This document shows, piece after piece, positions 19,864 to 30,809 of a stretch of DNA of 64,000 nucleotides (within the stretch, counting starts at the first letter, position 1; each line of letters opens with the position of its first letter). Position numbers and translations under genes: made by a program. The notes beneath the pieces are model-generated. The model was not told the DNA's origin. It made no database searches and saw nothing but the letters and a program-made list of their open reading frames with translations. Source of the DNA: Serripes groenlandicus (taxonomy: Eukaryota > Mollusca > Bivalvia > Cardiida > Cardiidae); NCBI GenBank assembly GCA_031761405.1, contig JASEVX010000033.1, positions 1,419,918 through 1,483,917 on the forward strand, in the 5' to 3' direction.

Positions 19864-20668
19864 AACAGATGTCTCCCCTCAAATATCTGTCAAAATCTCT
19901 CAAAACATTCCAACCTATAAATTTGGGACAGATATGGAGCGGACACGAAATAAAGCCTCAAACCTTTGACCTTCAAGCGTGACCTTGACATTGACCCTAT
20001 ATTGTCGAGACGCGGGTTCTGCACGTCGCCTTGATGAGGTAAACATGTGACCCAAGTTTCATGAAAATCCTTCAAGCCGTCTGGGAGATATGGAGCGGAC
20101 ACGAAATAAAGCCTCAAACCTTTGACATTCAAGCGTGACCTTGACCTTGACCCTATATTGTCGAGACGCAGGTTCTGCACGTCGCCTTGATGAGGTGAAC
20201 ATGTGACCCAAGTTTCATGAAAATCCTTCAAGCCGTCTCGGAGATATGGAGCGGACACAAAATAAAGCCTCAAACCTTTGACCTTCAAGAGTGACCTTGA
20301 CCCTATATTGTCGAGACGCGGGTTCTGCACGTCGCCTTGATGAGGTGAACATGTGACCCAAGTTTCATGAAAATCCTTCAAGCCGTCTGGGAGATATGGA
20401 GCGGACACGAAATAAAGCCTCAAACCTTTGACCTTCAAGCGTGACCTTGACCCTATATTGTCGAGACGCGGGTTCTGCACGTCGCCTTGATGAGGTGAAC
20501 ATGTGAGCCAAGTTTCATGAAAATCCTTCAAGCCGTCTTGGAGATATGGAGCGGACACGATTTCGGACAGACGGACAGACAGACAGACAGACAGAAGGAC
20601 AGACAGACAGACAGACGCCCAGGACAAAAACAATATATCTCCCCTGTATACAGGGGGAGACATAATGA
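19864..20668 (+). mobile_element. Pearl/Helentron-like element with 150/156-bp repeats
   Basis: Repeats begin GAGATATGGAGCGGACACGA at about 19929, 20085, 20241, 20391 and 20541: periods 156, 156, 150 and 150, the difference being one TGACCT-length hexamer in GACCTTGACCTTGACCC. The array ends in (GACA)n at about 20567-20620 and a 3' hairpin ATCTCCCCTGTATAC-AGGGGGAGACATAAT. The left end has ACAGATGTCTCCCC, an inverted match to GGGGAGACAT. Minus-strand frames stay open because the unit is divisible by three; the 257-codon frame here is repeat translation, not a gene. Confidence 0.7.
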
Positions 20669-20990
20669 ATCAAGTTGCGTGAAAATTAATACTTTGGGGG
20701 GACTTTGCGAACAACGAAGAAACAAACCAGTTTCATCCTCCATGCAGGTTGATCTAAATCTTCTCTTAATACACAAAATGTGTCTTGCCTAATCTTTGTC
20801 TGCATTGTTTGCTACTTATGTATCAATACTGTAGTAAAAACAAGTCTCCATTAATTTGTATGAACTTGCTTAAATGCAATGAGGAAGATACTAAGTCACA
20901 TGATTAAGGTGGTACTTTTTAAAGTGTTTACCTAAGAAATATTTTGGAAGTCATCAGAGCATTTTGCAAGTTCTAAAATCGTTATTTGAC

Positions 20991-21070
20991 CCTCAAACCC
21001 TATGCTGTGGGTACTCAAAAGAATCGTCTCAGTGAGAAGATTCTTTTCAGTACCCACATCATAGGGATAA
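20991..21070. mobile_element. M3 foldback core
   Basis: CTCAAACCCTATGCTGTGGGT + ACTCAAAAGAATC, GTCTCAGTGAGAAG, GATTCTTTTCAGTACCCACA + TCATAGGG: an almost complete 75-bp palindrome with none of the outer M3 sequence. Confidence 0.6.
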
Positions 21071-21133
21071 GTAATAATTATATGCATCCCTTTCAAAGAG
21101 GGAAGTCGATACTAACTTTTTTAAAGTCTTTGG

Positions 21134-21363
21134 AGGAATCCGCTGTGGTCGAGTGGTTAGCGTCGGGGATTTCGAAACCGGGTGTCCCGGGTTCGATCCC
21201 CAGTCCTGGCACTACGGTCATGGTGGAGTGCCCTTGGGCAAGGCACATTTTCTAGCCTAGTACTGGTTTGTTTACCCAGGGATCATGAATAATTAAATTT
21301 AATTGCGCGCTAAATGACCTTAGCTGTCGATGCGCCATAAAACAATATACATTCATTCATTCA
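21134..21363 (+). mobile_element. tRNA-derived SINE, family S2, full length
   Basis: Head GAATCCGCTGTGGTCGAGTG + GTTAGCGTCGG (box A-like) and CCCGGGTTCGATCCCCAGTC (box B-like), then TGCCCTTGGGCAAGGCACAT, TAGCCTAGTACTGGTTTGTT, GGGATCATGAATAAT, and a (CATT)n tail. Flanked by the perfect 14-bp duplication TTTAAAGTCTTTGG (21120-21133, 21364-21377). Confidence 0.92.
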
Positions 21364-21480
21364 TTTAAAGTCTTTGGTATGACCGCAAACTGTTTGACCA
21401 CACAGCAGGTACAAGACTGTTGAAAAGCAATCTGTATCAAAAATTGATTGATTGATTTGCTATTTATGCCCCTTTCAACA

Positions 21481-21716
21481 ATTTTTCACCTATATTGCAG
21501 TATTTCCTAGACAAGTTACCAGTGCTACTGGTCCATTTATTCTTACACCGGCCAGTGAGTTGTAATGCTTACCCCACAAACCCTGAGAGCCAAGTTTGGC
21601 AGTCATTACTACCATTTATATAGTCTTTGTAATGACCCAGCTGGGGATCGAACCCCCAATTAACCTTCCGCAGCATCTGAGGTGGATGCTCTACCGCTAC
21701 ACCATCGTGGCGGGTC
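21481..21716 (-). mobile_element. tRNA-like SINE, family S3
   Basis: Minus-strand copy. Reading from the right: GACCCGCCACGATGGTGTAG head, GGTAGAGCATCCACCTCAG, box B-like GGGTTCGATCCCCAGCTGGG, CATTACAAAGACT, then the body and ATGGACCAGTAGCACTGGT. Confidence 0.7.
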
Positions 21717-21767
21717 TGTATCAAGGTAATGGAATAAACTGTTCACCATTTGAAACAGTCATCATTT

Positions 21768-21945
21768 AACCATTTTCCAAATACAGCAAATCATCTCGAA
21801 AAATGAAATAATAATAATGGAATACAGTTGAAAACATTTTGGCAAAAGGAGAAATTGCTCATTATGAGCTCTTTTTGCCACATCTTTATCAAAAGTTGTG
21901 TGCTGCAAAATCGTCAAAAGGCGTCTATATGAGGTAAAGGGCTAA
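21768..21945 (-). mobile_element. Old decayed MITE copy
   Basis: TTAACCATTTTCCAAATACAGC, CATTTTGGCAAAAGGAGAAA + TTGCTCATTATGAGC with most of the right arm missing, GTTGTGTGCTGCAAAATCGTC. Confidence 0.55.
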
Positions 21946-22012
21946 CTAAAGTAGCAATAAAGAAGGATCTAGAAAGATGAATGAACTCTGGAGGCAATAT
22001 TACATATTTTAA

Positions 22013-22234
22013 CCATTCCCCACATACAGATGGTTTCTGAACCTCTGCTGCAGACGACCTTTAAACACATTGTGGCAAATGGAAAAATTGCTCATAATGA
22101 GGAATTTCCCGATTTGGTAAAATGTTTTCAACTCTTGAAAAATACTTTTCTTTTTGTAATGGAGATTTTTCCCATTTTTGACTAGATATTTTCAAATCCA
22201 TCTGCTGCAGATTTGATAAATGTAGGAAAGGGGT
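22013..22234 (+). mobile_element. Old MITE copy
   Basis: CCATTCCCCACATACAGATGG, CTGCTGCAGACGACC, GTGGCAAATGGAAAAATTGC + TCATAATGAGGAATTTCCC, CCATCTGCTGCAGATTTGAT and AGGAAAGGGGTTAA. Confidence 0.65.
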
Positions 22235-22439
22235 TAATGGACCCCTATTAATCAAAGGACTTGATACATGTACAACATACATTCTGTCAAGTACAAATCC
22301 ATTTATTTTAACCATGACAAGTATTAAATGTGGTAGTAAAATGAAATTGAAACCTGTAAACAAAGTTTTCTTTTCAACAAATCTGTTCCTCAGTTCAACC
22401 CTTTCGCATTTATACAGTTAGACTTTGGTCAACTACAGC

Positions 22440-23220
22440 AGTTAAGTCTTAACCCTTTGACAACTAAAACTGATTTAAAGAAGCCAGTGTCACCAGTATT
22501 GAGGAACCGATTTCGTGCAGATTTTGCCACCAGTATGGAGGAACCAAATTTGTGAATGCCTATGCCTAGAGTCTGAAGCCACCGATTGTGTGCAGCCTGT
22601 GTCACCAGAATAGTGAAAACCAAATTGGTGCAGCCTGTGTCACCATTATTGAGGAACAGATTTCGTGCAGTCTTTGCCATCATCATACAGGAACCGATTG
22701 TGAAGCCTGTGTCACCATTATCGAGGAACAGCTTTCGTGCAGCCTTTGCCATCATCATTCAGGAACCGATTGTGAAGCCTGTGTCACCAGTATTGAGGAA
22801 AAGATTTTGTGCAGTCTTTGTCATCATCAAAGAGGAACCGATGGTAAAACCTGTGTCACCAGTACTGAGGAACAGATCTCGTGCAGCCTTTGCCATCATC
22901 ATACAGGAACCGATTGTGAATCCTGTGTCACTCCAGTATAGAGGAACAGATTGTGAAGGCTGTGTCACTCTAGTATTGAGGAACGGATTGTGAAGCCTGT
23001 GTCACTCTAGTATTGAGGAAGGAACCAATTTTGTGCAGCATATATGAAGCAGTACTGACTGTGTGCAGCCCGAGTCACCAGCATAGTTCTAGTTTTAGCT
23101 CTTATGGCTATCTTATCCAGCCTGTCTCATTCTAGTATAGAGGAACCGGTTTGTGAAGCCTGATCCTCCAGCAAAGAGGAACCTATTGTGAAGCCTGTGC
23201 TACCAGGATAGTTCCTTTCT
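22440..23220. repeat. 72-bp tandem array
   Basis: GTGTCACC recurs at 22637, 22709, 22781, 22853 and (as GTGTCACT) 22925, a strict 72-bp period; each unit has GAGGAACAGATTTCGTGCAG and GCCATCATCATACAGGAACC. Diverged units extend both ways to about 22440 and 23220. Because 72 is divisible by three, several frames on both strands stay open; these are not genes. Confidence 0.88.
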
Positions 23221-23249
23221 AGAAATTGGATGAGGAAACTAAAACCAAC

Positions 23250-24660
23250 TAGAAATACTGTGAGCAAAGCTCACTAAAGAATACCCCCCGCTCCCCTCCC
23301 AAAGCATCGGATACATTGGTAAAGTTTCTACTTTGCTTATCTTCCCTTGGAAGAATCTGAGGAGAAAAATCTTCCTTCATGCATATCTACATATAATGTG
23401 TAGCCTTCATATACAGTTTGACTCAGTAGTGCTTACAAGAAATGTAGAGGTATGTGCACAGGAGTCCCTCGCAGGCAACCTCTAAGTTGAATTATCTGCC
23501 CTTGGAAGAATCCGAGGCGTATGATCTTCCTTCATGCATATCTACATATGATGTGTAACCTTCATGTAAAGTTTGAACCAAATCCATTGAGCCGTTCAGG
23601 AGGAGTAGTGCTTACAAGAAATGTGGAGGTATGTGCACAGGAGTCCCTCGCAGGTAACCTCTAAGTTGAATTATCTGCCCTTGGAAGAATCCGATACATA
23701 TGATCTTCCTTCATGCATATCTACATATGATGTGTAACCTTCATGTAAAGTTTGACCCAAATCCATTGAGCCATTTAGGAGGAGTAGTGCTTACAAGAGA
23801 TGTGGAGGTATGTGCACAGGAGTCCCTCGCAGGTAACCTCTAAGTTGAATTATCTGCCCTTGGAAGAATCCGAGGCGTATGATCTTCCTTCATGCATATC
23901 TACATATGATGTGTAACCTTCATGTAAAGTTTGACCCAAATCCATTGAGCCATTTAGGAGGAGTAGTGCTTACAAGAGATGTGGAGGTATGTGCACAGGA
24001 GTCCCTCGCAGGTAACCTCTAAGTTGAATTATCTGCCCTTGGAAGAATCCGAGGCGTATGATCTTCCTTCATGCATATCTACATATGATGTGTAACCTTC
24101 ATGTAAAGTTTGAACCAAATCCATTGAGCCGTTTAGGAGGAGTAGTGCTTACAAGAAATGTGGAGGTATGTGCACAGGAGTCCCTCGCAGGTAACCTCTA
24201 AGTTAAATTATCTGCCCTTGGAAGAATCCGAGGCGTGTGATCTTCCTTCATGCATATCTACATATGATGTGTAACCTTCATGTAAAGTTTGAACCAAATC
24301 CATTGAGCCGTTTAGGAGGAGTAGTGCTTACAAGAAATGTGGAGGTATGTGCACAGGAGTCCCTCGCAGATAACCTCTAAGTTAAATTATCTCCCCTTGG
24401 AAGAGTCCGAGGCGTGTGATCTTCCTTCATGCATATCTACATATGATGTGTAACCTTCATGTAAAGTTTGAACCAAATCCATTGAGCCGTTTAGGAGGAG
24501 TAGTGCTTACAAGAAATGTGGACATACGGACAGACAGACAGACAGACAGACGGACAGACAGACGGACAGACAGACGGACAGACAGACGGACAGACAGACG
24601 GACAGACAGGGTGATTCCTATATACCCCCCCAAACTTTGTTTGCCGGGGGGTATAATAAA
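23250..24660 (+). mobile_element. Pearl/Helentron-like element with a 179-bp array
   Basis: The left end has CTGTGAGCAAAGCTCAC and GAATACCCCCC. The body repeats CTTGGAAGAATCCGAGGCGT at 23501, 23680, 23859, 24038, 24217 and 24396, exactly 179 bp apart, with a diverged unit before. It closes with (GACA/GACG)n at 24525-24609 and a 3' hairpin CCCCCCAAACTTTGTTTGCC + GGGGGGTATAATAA. GGGGGGTAT is the inverted partner of the left ATACCCCCC. Confidence 0.75.
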
Positions 24661-24837
24661 TGTGTGTTTATATAGCTGATTTAGGGGACTACACATACAT
24701 AGGAACACTCCCACAACAAGATGGCTAACCTACTGAGCAACTATGTTCATACCAAAGACTATGTTAGTTAGGTTTGTGGAAATAGCACAAAAATAACATA
24801 AAACTGATCCAATCATTGTATTACTTGCTTATTTTCC

Positions 24838-25128
24838 GGGAATGGGGTTTAGGCACAAATACCACACTAAGTCTTGATGTAGAAGCTGACTAAATTGATA
24901 GTGACATTGGTAGAGTGGTTGGCTTTTTCACAAAGTTAAGCCTCATTGATTGCCGTAAGTGCCTGGATGGGTGACCCGGGGTGGCTTTACTATGTGCAGG
25001 ACTCGGTACGCGTTACAAACGTGACATCACCATCATGCCTGGACCCTGGTGGTTCCCAGGGATGTTGCATAGACGCCGCTCTGATGTACTGCTGGTGCCA
25101 TGTGTAACTTCGGTCGAAGTCAAGAGAA
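24838..25128 (+). mobile_element. 5S-rRNA-derived SINE, copy 1
   Basis: After GGGAATGGGGTTTAGGCAC, the segment CACAAAGTTAAGCCTC ... GTAAGTGCCTGGATGGGTGA + CCCGG reproduces the internal control region of 5S rRNA (AAGTTAAGC box, then TGGATGGGTGACC box C) with the correct spacing. A unique 3' part follows (GGACTCGGTACGCGTTACAA, CTGGACCCTGGTGGTTCC). The 5' third of 5S is not preserved, so this is a 5S-promoted retroelement or pseudogene, not a working 5S gene. Confidence 0.65.
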
Positions 25129-25148
25129 AAAAGGGAGAATTTATTTAA

Positions 25149-25320
25149 CGGGAATGGGGTTTAGGTATAAGTACCACTTCTACGACTTGCTGTAGAAGCA
25201 GGCTTTGGTGACGTTGGTTGGCCTTTTCACAAAGTTAAGCAATTAATTTACATCGCTGATAGTGCTTAGATGGGTGACCAGCGGTTGCTTAACTCCATGA
25301 AGAACCCGGTACACGTTACA
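25149..25320 (+). mobile_element. 5S-rRNA-derived SINE, copy 2
   Basis: Same layout as copy 1, 20 bp downstream: GGGAATGGGGTTTAGG, TTCACAAAGTTAAGCAATTAAT, GCTTAGATGGGTGACC, AACCCGGTACACGTTACA. It diverges from copy 1 at many positions and lacks its 3' part, so this is not a recent local duplication. Confidence 0.6.
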
Positions 25321-25582
25321 CTTATTAAACACGCAAATGATGTGATGCGACTGAAAAACGGGTGAAAGAGGCATAAATGAACATTTAATCGATCGAGCAT
25401 GTGATATGGTGGAAATCAATCTGAGTACTTGTAGGCTGATTAACTTGTTCTATCTAATAAAACATGTTGGAACATTGATTTTTTAATTGAATTGCTGCAG
25501 TTATATTGCCTATCAAAGGTGTTGCGGCAAGGTAAAAAGGTACCACAAATAATACAGTAAATTACCAGATTGATGTATTGAT

Positions 25583-25793
25583 TTAACCCATTCCCACATG
25601 TAGACGCTTTCTGACGCCTCTGCAGCAGACAACTTTTGAAAACATTGTGACAAAAATAGAAATTGCTCAAAACAAGCAATTTCTTCTTTTGCCTTGTAGT
25701 TTTCAACTCTTTTCAGTAATAATACCTACATTTTGCCTTGTAGTTTTCAAAGTCATCTGCTGTAGATTTGTTGTACATGGGAAAAGGTTCAGT
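25583..25793 (+). mobile_element. MITE copy of intermediate age
   Basis: TTAACCCATTCCCACATGTAGACGC, TCTGCAGCAGACAACTTTTG, GAAATTGCTC-AAAAC-AAGCAATTTC hairpin; GCCTTGTAGTTTTCAA occurs twice (about 25690 and 25734), a small internal duplication; right end ACATGGGAAAAGG. Confidence 0.75.
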
Positions 25794-26650
25794 TTAAAGG
25801 CATTTTCAATGGTATTTCAGTAATGTCACAGAAGCAAGTTTACCTAATGTGTGTATTAAGACCATATTGCACCAGTACTTCATACAGCATTTGTCCATGG
25901 CAAGTCTCTACCTTAGATTATAAAGCCCCTTATTGGAAGACTAGCTAGTAACAATGACTAATTTGTCAATCATCAGAAAGAGTCGAACCCACAACCCCTG
26001 GATCGATAGCCCTCGTTGTTACTGACTGAGCCATCACAGCTCATCATAAATAACCAGATACGGTTGGGTTAAACATAATTTCCCGCATATAATAAATCTA
26101 CAACATGTGAGTTTGAAAAAAGTTTAGTGAATAAAATAAAATGTAAAAACTCCATAAAATCAATGTATATAATATTATGTTTTTTGTTTTTAATTTTATA
26201 AAAAACTATATGTATATCCCAGTAGAGTATGTGTTTTAACACAGTAATGAACCACTTGAATGAAGACAGTGTTTGCCTGTTTTTCACCTGACATGGTTCA
26301 AATTAAAACATTAATGATAAGGAATTTAATTATAATGAAGTTATTGATTTTCACGCACAGGCATGTTGCTATTATAGCACAGGTCGCTTTGATGTCAGAT
26401 TGTAAATCAGTACTATCTTCTAAAGAGAAATTGTATCTCACTTTTACTTCTTAACCCGATTATTTCACATGATATTTCAAATGTTGTCTACTTTACACTC
26501 AACAGATGAACAATTTGAAAAATCAGGAAAACTGGAAGTAACATTTTGACAAAGAGTTGAAAATATTACAATTAAAGGTGAAATTACTCGTTTTCAAAAG
26601 TCGTCTGCAACAGCAAGCGTCAAATGTTGTCAGTGTGAGTTACTATGGGA
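25794..26650. other. Mostly featureless; fragments of SINE and MITE
   Basis: 25975-26035 resembles the S1 head on the minus strand (GAGTCGAACCCACAACCCC, ACTGACTGAGCCATCACAG). 26565-26640 has GTGAAATTACTCG and AAAGTCGTCTGCAACAGC, a worn MITE end. The rest shows nothing. Confidence 0.4.
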
Positions 26651-26654
26651 ACAA

Positions 26655-26865
26655 CACCTTTCCACATGCAGACCCATTTTGTGCATCTGCAGCTGGTTAT
26701 GTTGGAAAACATTGAGACAACAGGAAGAGATGCAAACTGTTTTCAGCTCTACTATTTTCAATCGCATGTGTTATACTTTTCATTTACAGAGATTTTCCAT
26801 TTTTTGCCAATATGTTTTTGTCCACTGCAGATTTGTTCCATGTAGGAAAGGAAGGGTAAACACCT
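26655..26865 (+). mobile_element. Old decayed MITE copy
   Basis: CACCTTTCCACATGCAGACCC, GCATCTGCAGCTGG, TTTACAGAGATTTTCCATTT and ACTGCAGATTTGTTCCATGTAGG; the central hairpin is no longer complementary. Confidence 0.55.
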
Positions 26866-27174
26866 TTCCTCATCAAACTGACATTAGAGGACTGGGAAGT
26901 AGAGCATTTTACCCTTTCCCACATACAGCAGATCTTCACCAGACATTTCTGAAAACACATAGAAGCGGAGGAATTACCCACAGCAAGGTGGACGCTCTAC
27001 CATGTATACACAGCTGAGGCAGTCCAACAGCTGGTGGCAATGTTTTGATATTTTCACTTCAAATAGTTTCCCACAGTGCACCTGCATACAGTTGTTTTTT
27101 TGTATATTTTTTATACTCATCTTCTTTTATAACACAGACGGTACATTTAATTACATCAAAAGTAATCTTCTCTT

Positions 27175-27404
27175 TCACCCTTTCCCTCATATAGACGCTT
27201 TATGATGCCTCTGCAGCAGACAGCTTTTTGAAAACATAGTGACAAAAGGAGAAATTGCTCAAAACGAGCAATTTCTTCTTTTGCCTCAATGTTTTCCACT
27301 TTTAGTCATAGGTTATCCATTCAATTATAGAGATTTTCTATTTTTTGACAAAATATGTTTAAAAGTCGTCTGCTGCAGAATTGTCGTATGAGGGAAAGGG
27401 TTAA
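27175..27404 (+). mobile_element. Young piggyBac-like MITE with a mutated left TTAA
   Basis: Left flank TTCACCC replaces TTAACCC; right flank is TTAA. Hairpin GGAGAAATTGCTC-AAAAC-GAGCAATTTCTTC is intact. The mismatch is most simply a point mutation of the left target duplication. Confidence 0.88.
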
Positions 27405-27534
27405 GTTGTTAAGCCCTTCACTTGATACAGGCAACCGATGAAACACCTGCTGAAGACGTTGGGAAAACAATTTGTTGGTATTGGTGGTTCAAAGTTAGCA
27501 ATTTCTCCTTTGTCATATTGTTACATTGACATAT

Positions 27535-28440
27535 AATATTGCTATTGACTATGTAATGTAACATTGGCATATATATTGCTATTGACTATGTAATGTAACA
27601 TTGGCATATATATTGCTATTGACTATGTAATGTAACATTGGCATATATATTGCTATTGACTATGTAATGTAACATTGGCATATATATTGCTATTGACTAT
27701 GTTATGTATCATTGACATATATATTGCTATTGACTATGTAATGTTACATTGTCATATATATTGCTATTCACTATGTAATGTTACATTGACATATATATTG
27801 CTATTCACTATGTAATGTTACATTGTCATATATATTGCTATTCACTATGTAATGTTACATTGATATATATATATTGCTATTGACTATGTAATGTAACATT
27901 GGCATATATATTGCTATTGACTATGTAATGTTACATTGACATATATATTGCTATTGACTATGTAATGTTACATTGACATATATATTGCTATTGATTATGT
28001 AATGTAACATTGGCATATATATTGCTATTCACTATGCAATGTTACATTGTCATATATATTGCTATTGACTATGTAATGTTACATTGACATATATATTGTT
28101 ATTCACTATGTAATGTTACATTGACATATATATTGCTATTGACTATGTAATGTAACATTGGCATATTTATTGCTATTGACTATGTAATGTAACATTGGCA
28201 TATATATTGCTATTGTCTATGTAATGTAACATTGACATATATATTGCTATTGACTATGTAATGTTACATTGACATATATATTGCTATTGATTATGTAATG
28301 TTACATTGACATATATATTGCTATTGACTATGTAATGTAACATTGGCACATTATATTGCTATTGACTATGTAACAACATTGACTATGTCATGTAACATTG
28401 ACATATATATTGCTATTGACTATGTCATGTAACAACATTG
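27535..28440. repeat. 37-bp AT-rich minisatellite (about 24 units)
   Basis: Units ATATATTGCTATTGACTATG + TAATGTAACATTGGCAT, period 37 (for example GCTATTGACTATG at 27541 and 27578). Units alternate between AATGTAACATTGGC and AATGTTACATTGAC; AATGTTACATT is itself palindromic. More worn units continue to about 28740. Confidence 0.92.
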
Positions 28441-28740
28441 GCATATACATTATAGTTAACTATGTTGTGTTACATCGACATTATTAAACTTAACTTTGTC
28501 CTGCAACCATATTGTCTATTTTGTGTAACCTTGACAACATATTTACACAATGTATACAGGATGATGTTGTACATGTATCAATGATTATTTTGCTTTTGCC
28601 TATAAAACATTACTATAGACTATGTGTTAACATTGATACCTATAAATCATTGCTATTGACTATGTGTTGTAACCATGACAATTTGTTGTAAATGATGTCT
28701 TCTAACCTTGACAACAATATATACATTGTCATTGTCTAAG

Positions 28741-29249
28741 ATTGTTGGGTTCCCTTAGCATATTTAAATCAATGAACAATTGAAAACAAATCTCTCAAGG
28801 CAAAAAAATGTTTTAGTGCCAATTAGGATTTATGATAAATTTTCAGTGAATTAAATCTGAAATCAGCAAGGAGCTGAGAAAAACAAGTTGAACATAAAAC
28901 CACAATAAAAATCTGACTAATCGGAACAATCCTATTAGAAAACAAGCATTCCTGATATAGACACTCTCCTGAGAGCTATTGCCTGTCTAAAAGCTATTCT
29001 CAAACATTTTATTTTATGTTTCCTCATGTACTTCTTTTTTATCCGACAACTCGGAAATATTGAGATTGTCTTTTACTGATGATGTAAAGTACTTTCAAAA
29101 TAAAAACCATTATTATAACGTTGGTTCAAATAGATTGAAGATAAAAATTCAATCTGTTCAATGAACACCATCAACATTGACATTCTTTCTATGTTTCTAA
29201 GGGTAAACAAGCCCCTTCTTTTCAAAACCAACAATTGGTGGTTTTAAAC
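28741..29249. other. No recognisable feature
   Basis: AT-rich sequence without repeats, RNA genes or supported ORFs. Confidence 0.35.
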
Positions 29250-29415
29250 TTAACTCTTTCCAGCTTTCTGACGCTTCTGCAGCAGATGAGTTTTTGCCAC
29301 AATTTTTTCAACTATATTCAATTATATTTTTTATTATAGAGAGTTTCCATAGGTTTTTACTAAATGTTTTCAAAGTCGTTCGCTGCAGATTTAATGTATT
29401 TGGGAAATGTTTAAT
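29250..29415 (+). mobile_element. Old MITE, hairpin lost
   Basis: TTAACTCTTTCCAGC, TTTCTGACGCTTCTGCAGC, GTTTTTGCCACAATTTTTTC, TATAGAGAGTTTCCATAG, GTTCGCTGCAGATTTAAT, TTGGGAAATGTTTAA. Confidence 0.6.
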
Positions 29416-29590
29416 GAGGAGTCGGATTAAATAACAGACATGAATGACATTCACATGTCCTTGTAAATATGGCCAAATGACCATCTACAATGTTTTAATG
29501 GCTAAATGACCATCTACAATGTTTGAATGACTGACAGGAAAGATCCTCATCAGCCAGCAACTGGAAGTGCAATCTTTATCTCAAACTGTT

Positions 29591-29806
29591 TTAACCCTTT
29601 CCTGCATATAGATGCTTTCTGACGCCTATGCACCAGACAGCTTTTAGAAAACATTGAGGCAAAAGGAGAAATTGCTCAAAACAAGCAATTTCTCCATTTG
29701 TCACAATGTTTTTAATTTTTTGCATTAATCATACTTTCATTTATAGAGATCTTCTGAATTTTTGCCAACATGCTTTCTAAGTCTGTTGTATTCGGGAAAG
29801 GGTTAA
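29591..29806 (+). mobile_element. MITE copy of intermediate age
   Basis: TTAACCCTTTCCTGCATATAG, GAGGCAAAAGGAGAAATTGC + TC-AAAAC-AAGCAATTTCTCC hairpin, TTCATTTATAGAGATC, short right end TCTGTTGTATTCGGG then AAAGGGTTAA. Confidence 0.75.
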
Positions 29807-29988
29807 ACTATGTCAATGTAAGCAATCCTAAATCTTCCAATAGACTATGAGCTCCGAAAATCTATGTAAATCTCTGGTGCAATTCATGAATATATCCAAC
29901 ATATTATGGTTGTGAATAATTATTTTCTTGTTATGTGATGTAGTTTAATTAATACAAATAATATCAATATGTACTACATTTAATCAGG

Positions 29989-30248
29989 CCGAGCCCCTGT
30001 AGCTTAGTCTGTAGTGACGCATGCTGTCGATACAGAGGGGTTGTGTGTTAGAGCCCAATTTTGGTCAACAGTCTTTAGGACGTTTGACAAAAGTCAAAAT
30101 AACAAGCGTCATTCGCCTTCCATCAATTGGCTTTAAAGTCTATGTGGAAAAGCAGCAAAATGCTTGGAAAGACAGTTATATTTAATAGGTACTGTTTTAA
30201 GAACACCATGAAACATTTGGGTAAGTGAAATGGCCGCCATGATATGCC
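29989..30248 (+). mobile_element. tRNA-derived SINE, family S1, diverged
   Basis: CCGAGCCCCTGTAGCTTAGTC + TGTAGTGACGCATGCTG head, body GTTTGACAAAAGTCAAAATAAC, CATTCGCCTTCCATCAATTGG, tail GAAATGGCCGCCATGATATG. Confidence 0.72.
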
Positions 30249-30448
30249 TCAATTCCAGTATTTGAACTTTTTGCTGTTTGCAAAACTCGCTCAGATGTAT
30301 AGATTGAAAACAGTGGTGCAGTGCTGGAGCATGACCGACCCTTTAACAACAGGTCCCAGGTTCAAATCTCATGATGCTTCCTCACCAAAAGTGCATATAC
30401 TGGTTAGGTCTCCGGGAAGCAGAATGATATTGAGCTTGATTAATATAA

Positions 30449-30651
30449 AATAAAAATAAATGTATATTGTTTTATGGCGCATCGACAGCTAAGGTCATTT
30501 AGCGCGCAATTAAATTTAATTATTCATGATCCCTGGGTGACAAAACAAACCAGTACTAGGCTAGAAAATGTGCCTTGCCTAAGGGCACTCAACCATGACC
30601 GTAGTGCCGCGACTGGGGATCGAACCCGGGACACCCGCACACAGCGGATTC
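30449..30651 (-). mobile_element. S2 SINE with 14-bp target duplication and deleted box A
   Basis: Reading from the right: GGAATCCGCTGTGTGCGGGTG joins straight to CCCGGGTTCGATCCCCAG; the box A segment seen in the copy at 21134 is absent. The body and the AATTATTCATGATCCC junction are intact. Flanked by CTTGATTAATATAA on both sides (30435-30448, 30652-30665). Confidence 0.88.
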
Positions 30652-30809
30652 CTTGATTAATATAAGCTGAATTCTTGTTTCGCAATTGGTGTATAAAATT
30701 TACTACGGTTAAACTAATAATTGAACCCTTTCTATGAAACAACAAATTCTGGTGCCTTACGTAGTATAATGACTTCGGAAAAGGGAAATAGTGCTTGAAC
30801 AAATTTCTT

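Noticed and set aside
19890..20663. 257-codon minus-strand open frame, the second-longest frame listed across the window
   Set aside because: It is a translation of the 150/156-bp tandem repeat; the unit is divisible by three and lacks stops, and the same peptide recurs each period. No start context or domain.
21134..21200. tRNA-Ser/Leu-like gene
   Set aside because: Box A and box B are present but the sequence runs on into a SINE body with a 14-bp target duplication; no mature tRNA fold was apparent.
22586..22993. 117-135-codon overlapping plus-strand frames
   Set aside because: Products of the 72-bp array; several frames and both strands are equally open.
24838..25320. Functional 5S rRNA genes
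   Set aside because: Only the internal control region is kept, the 5' part and terminator are not, and the two copies differ strongly.
27535..28440. Possible CRISPR-like 37-bp repeats
   Set aside because: Units are directly adjacent with no spacers; simple AT-rich tandem repeat.
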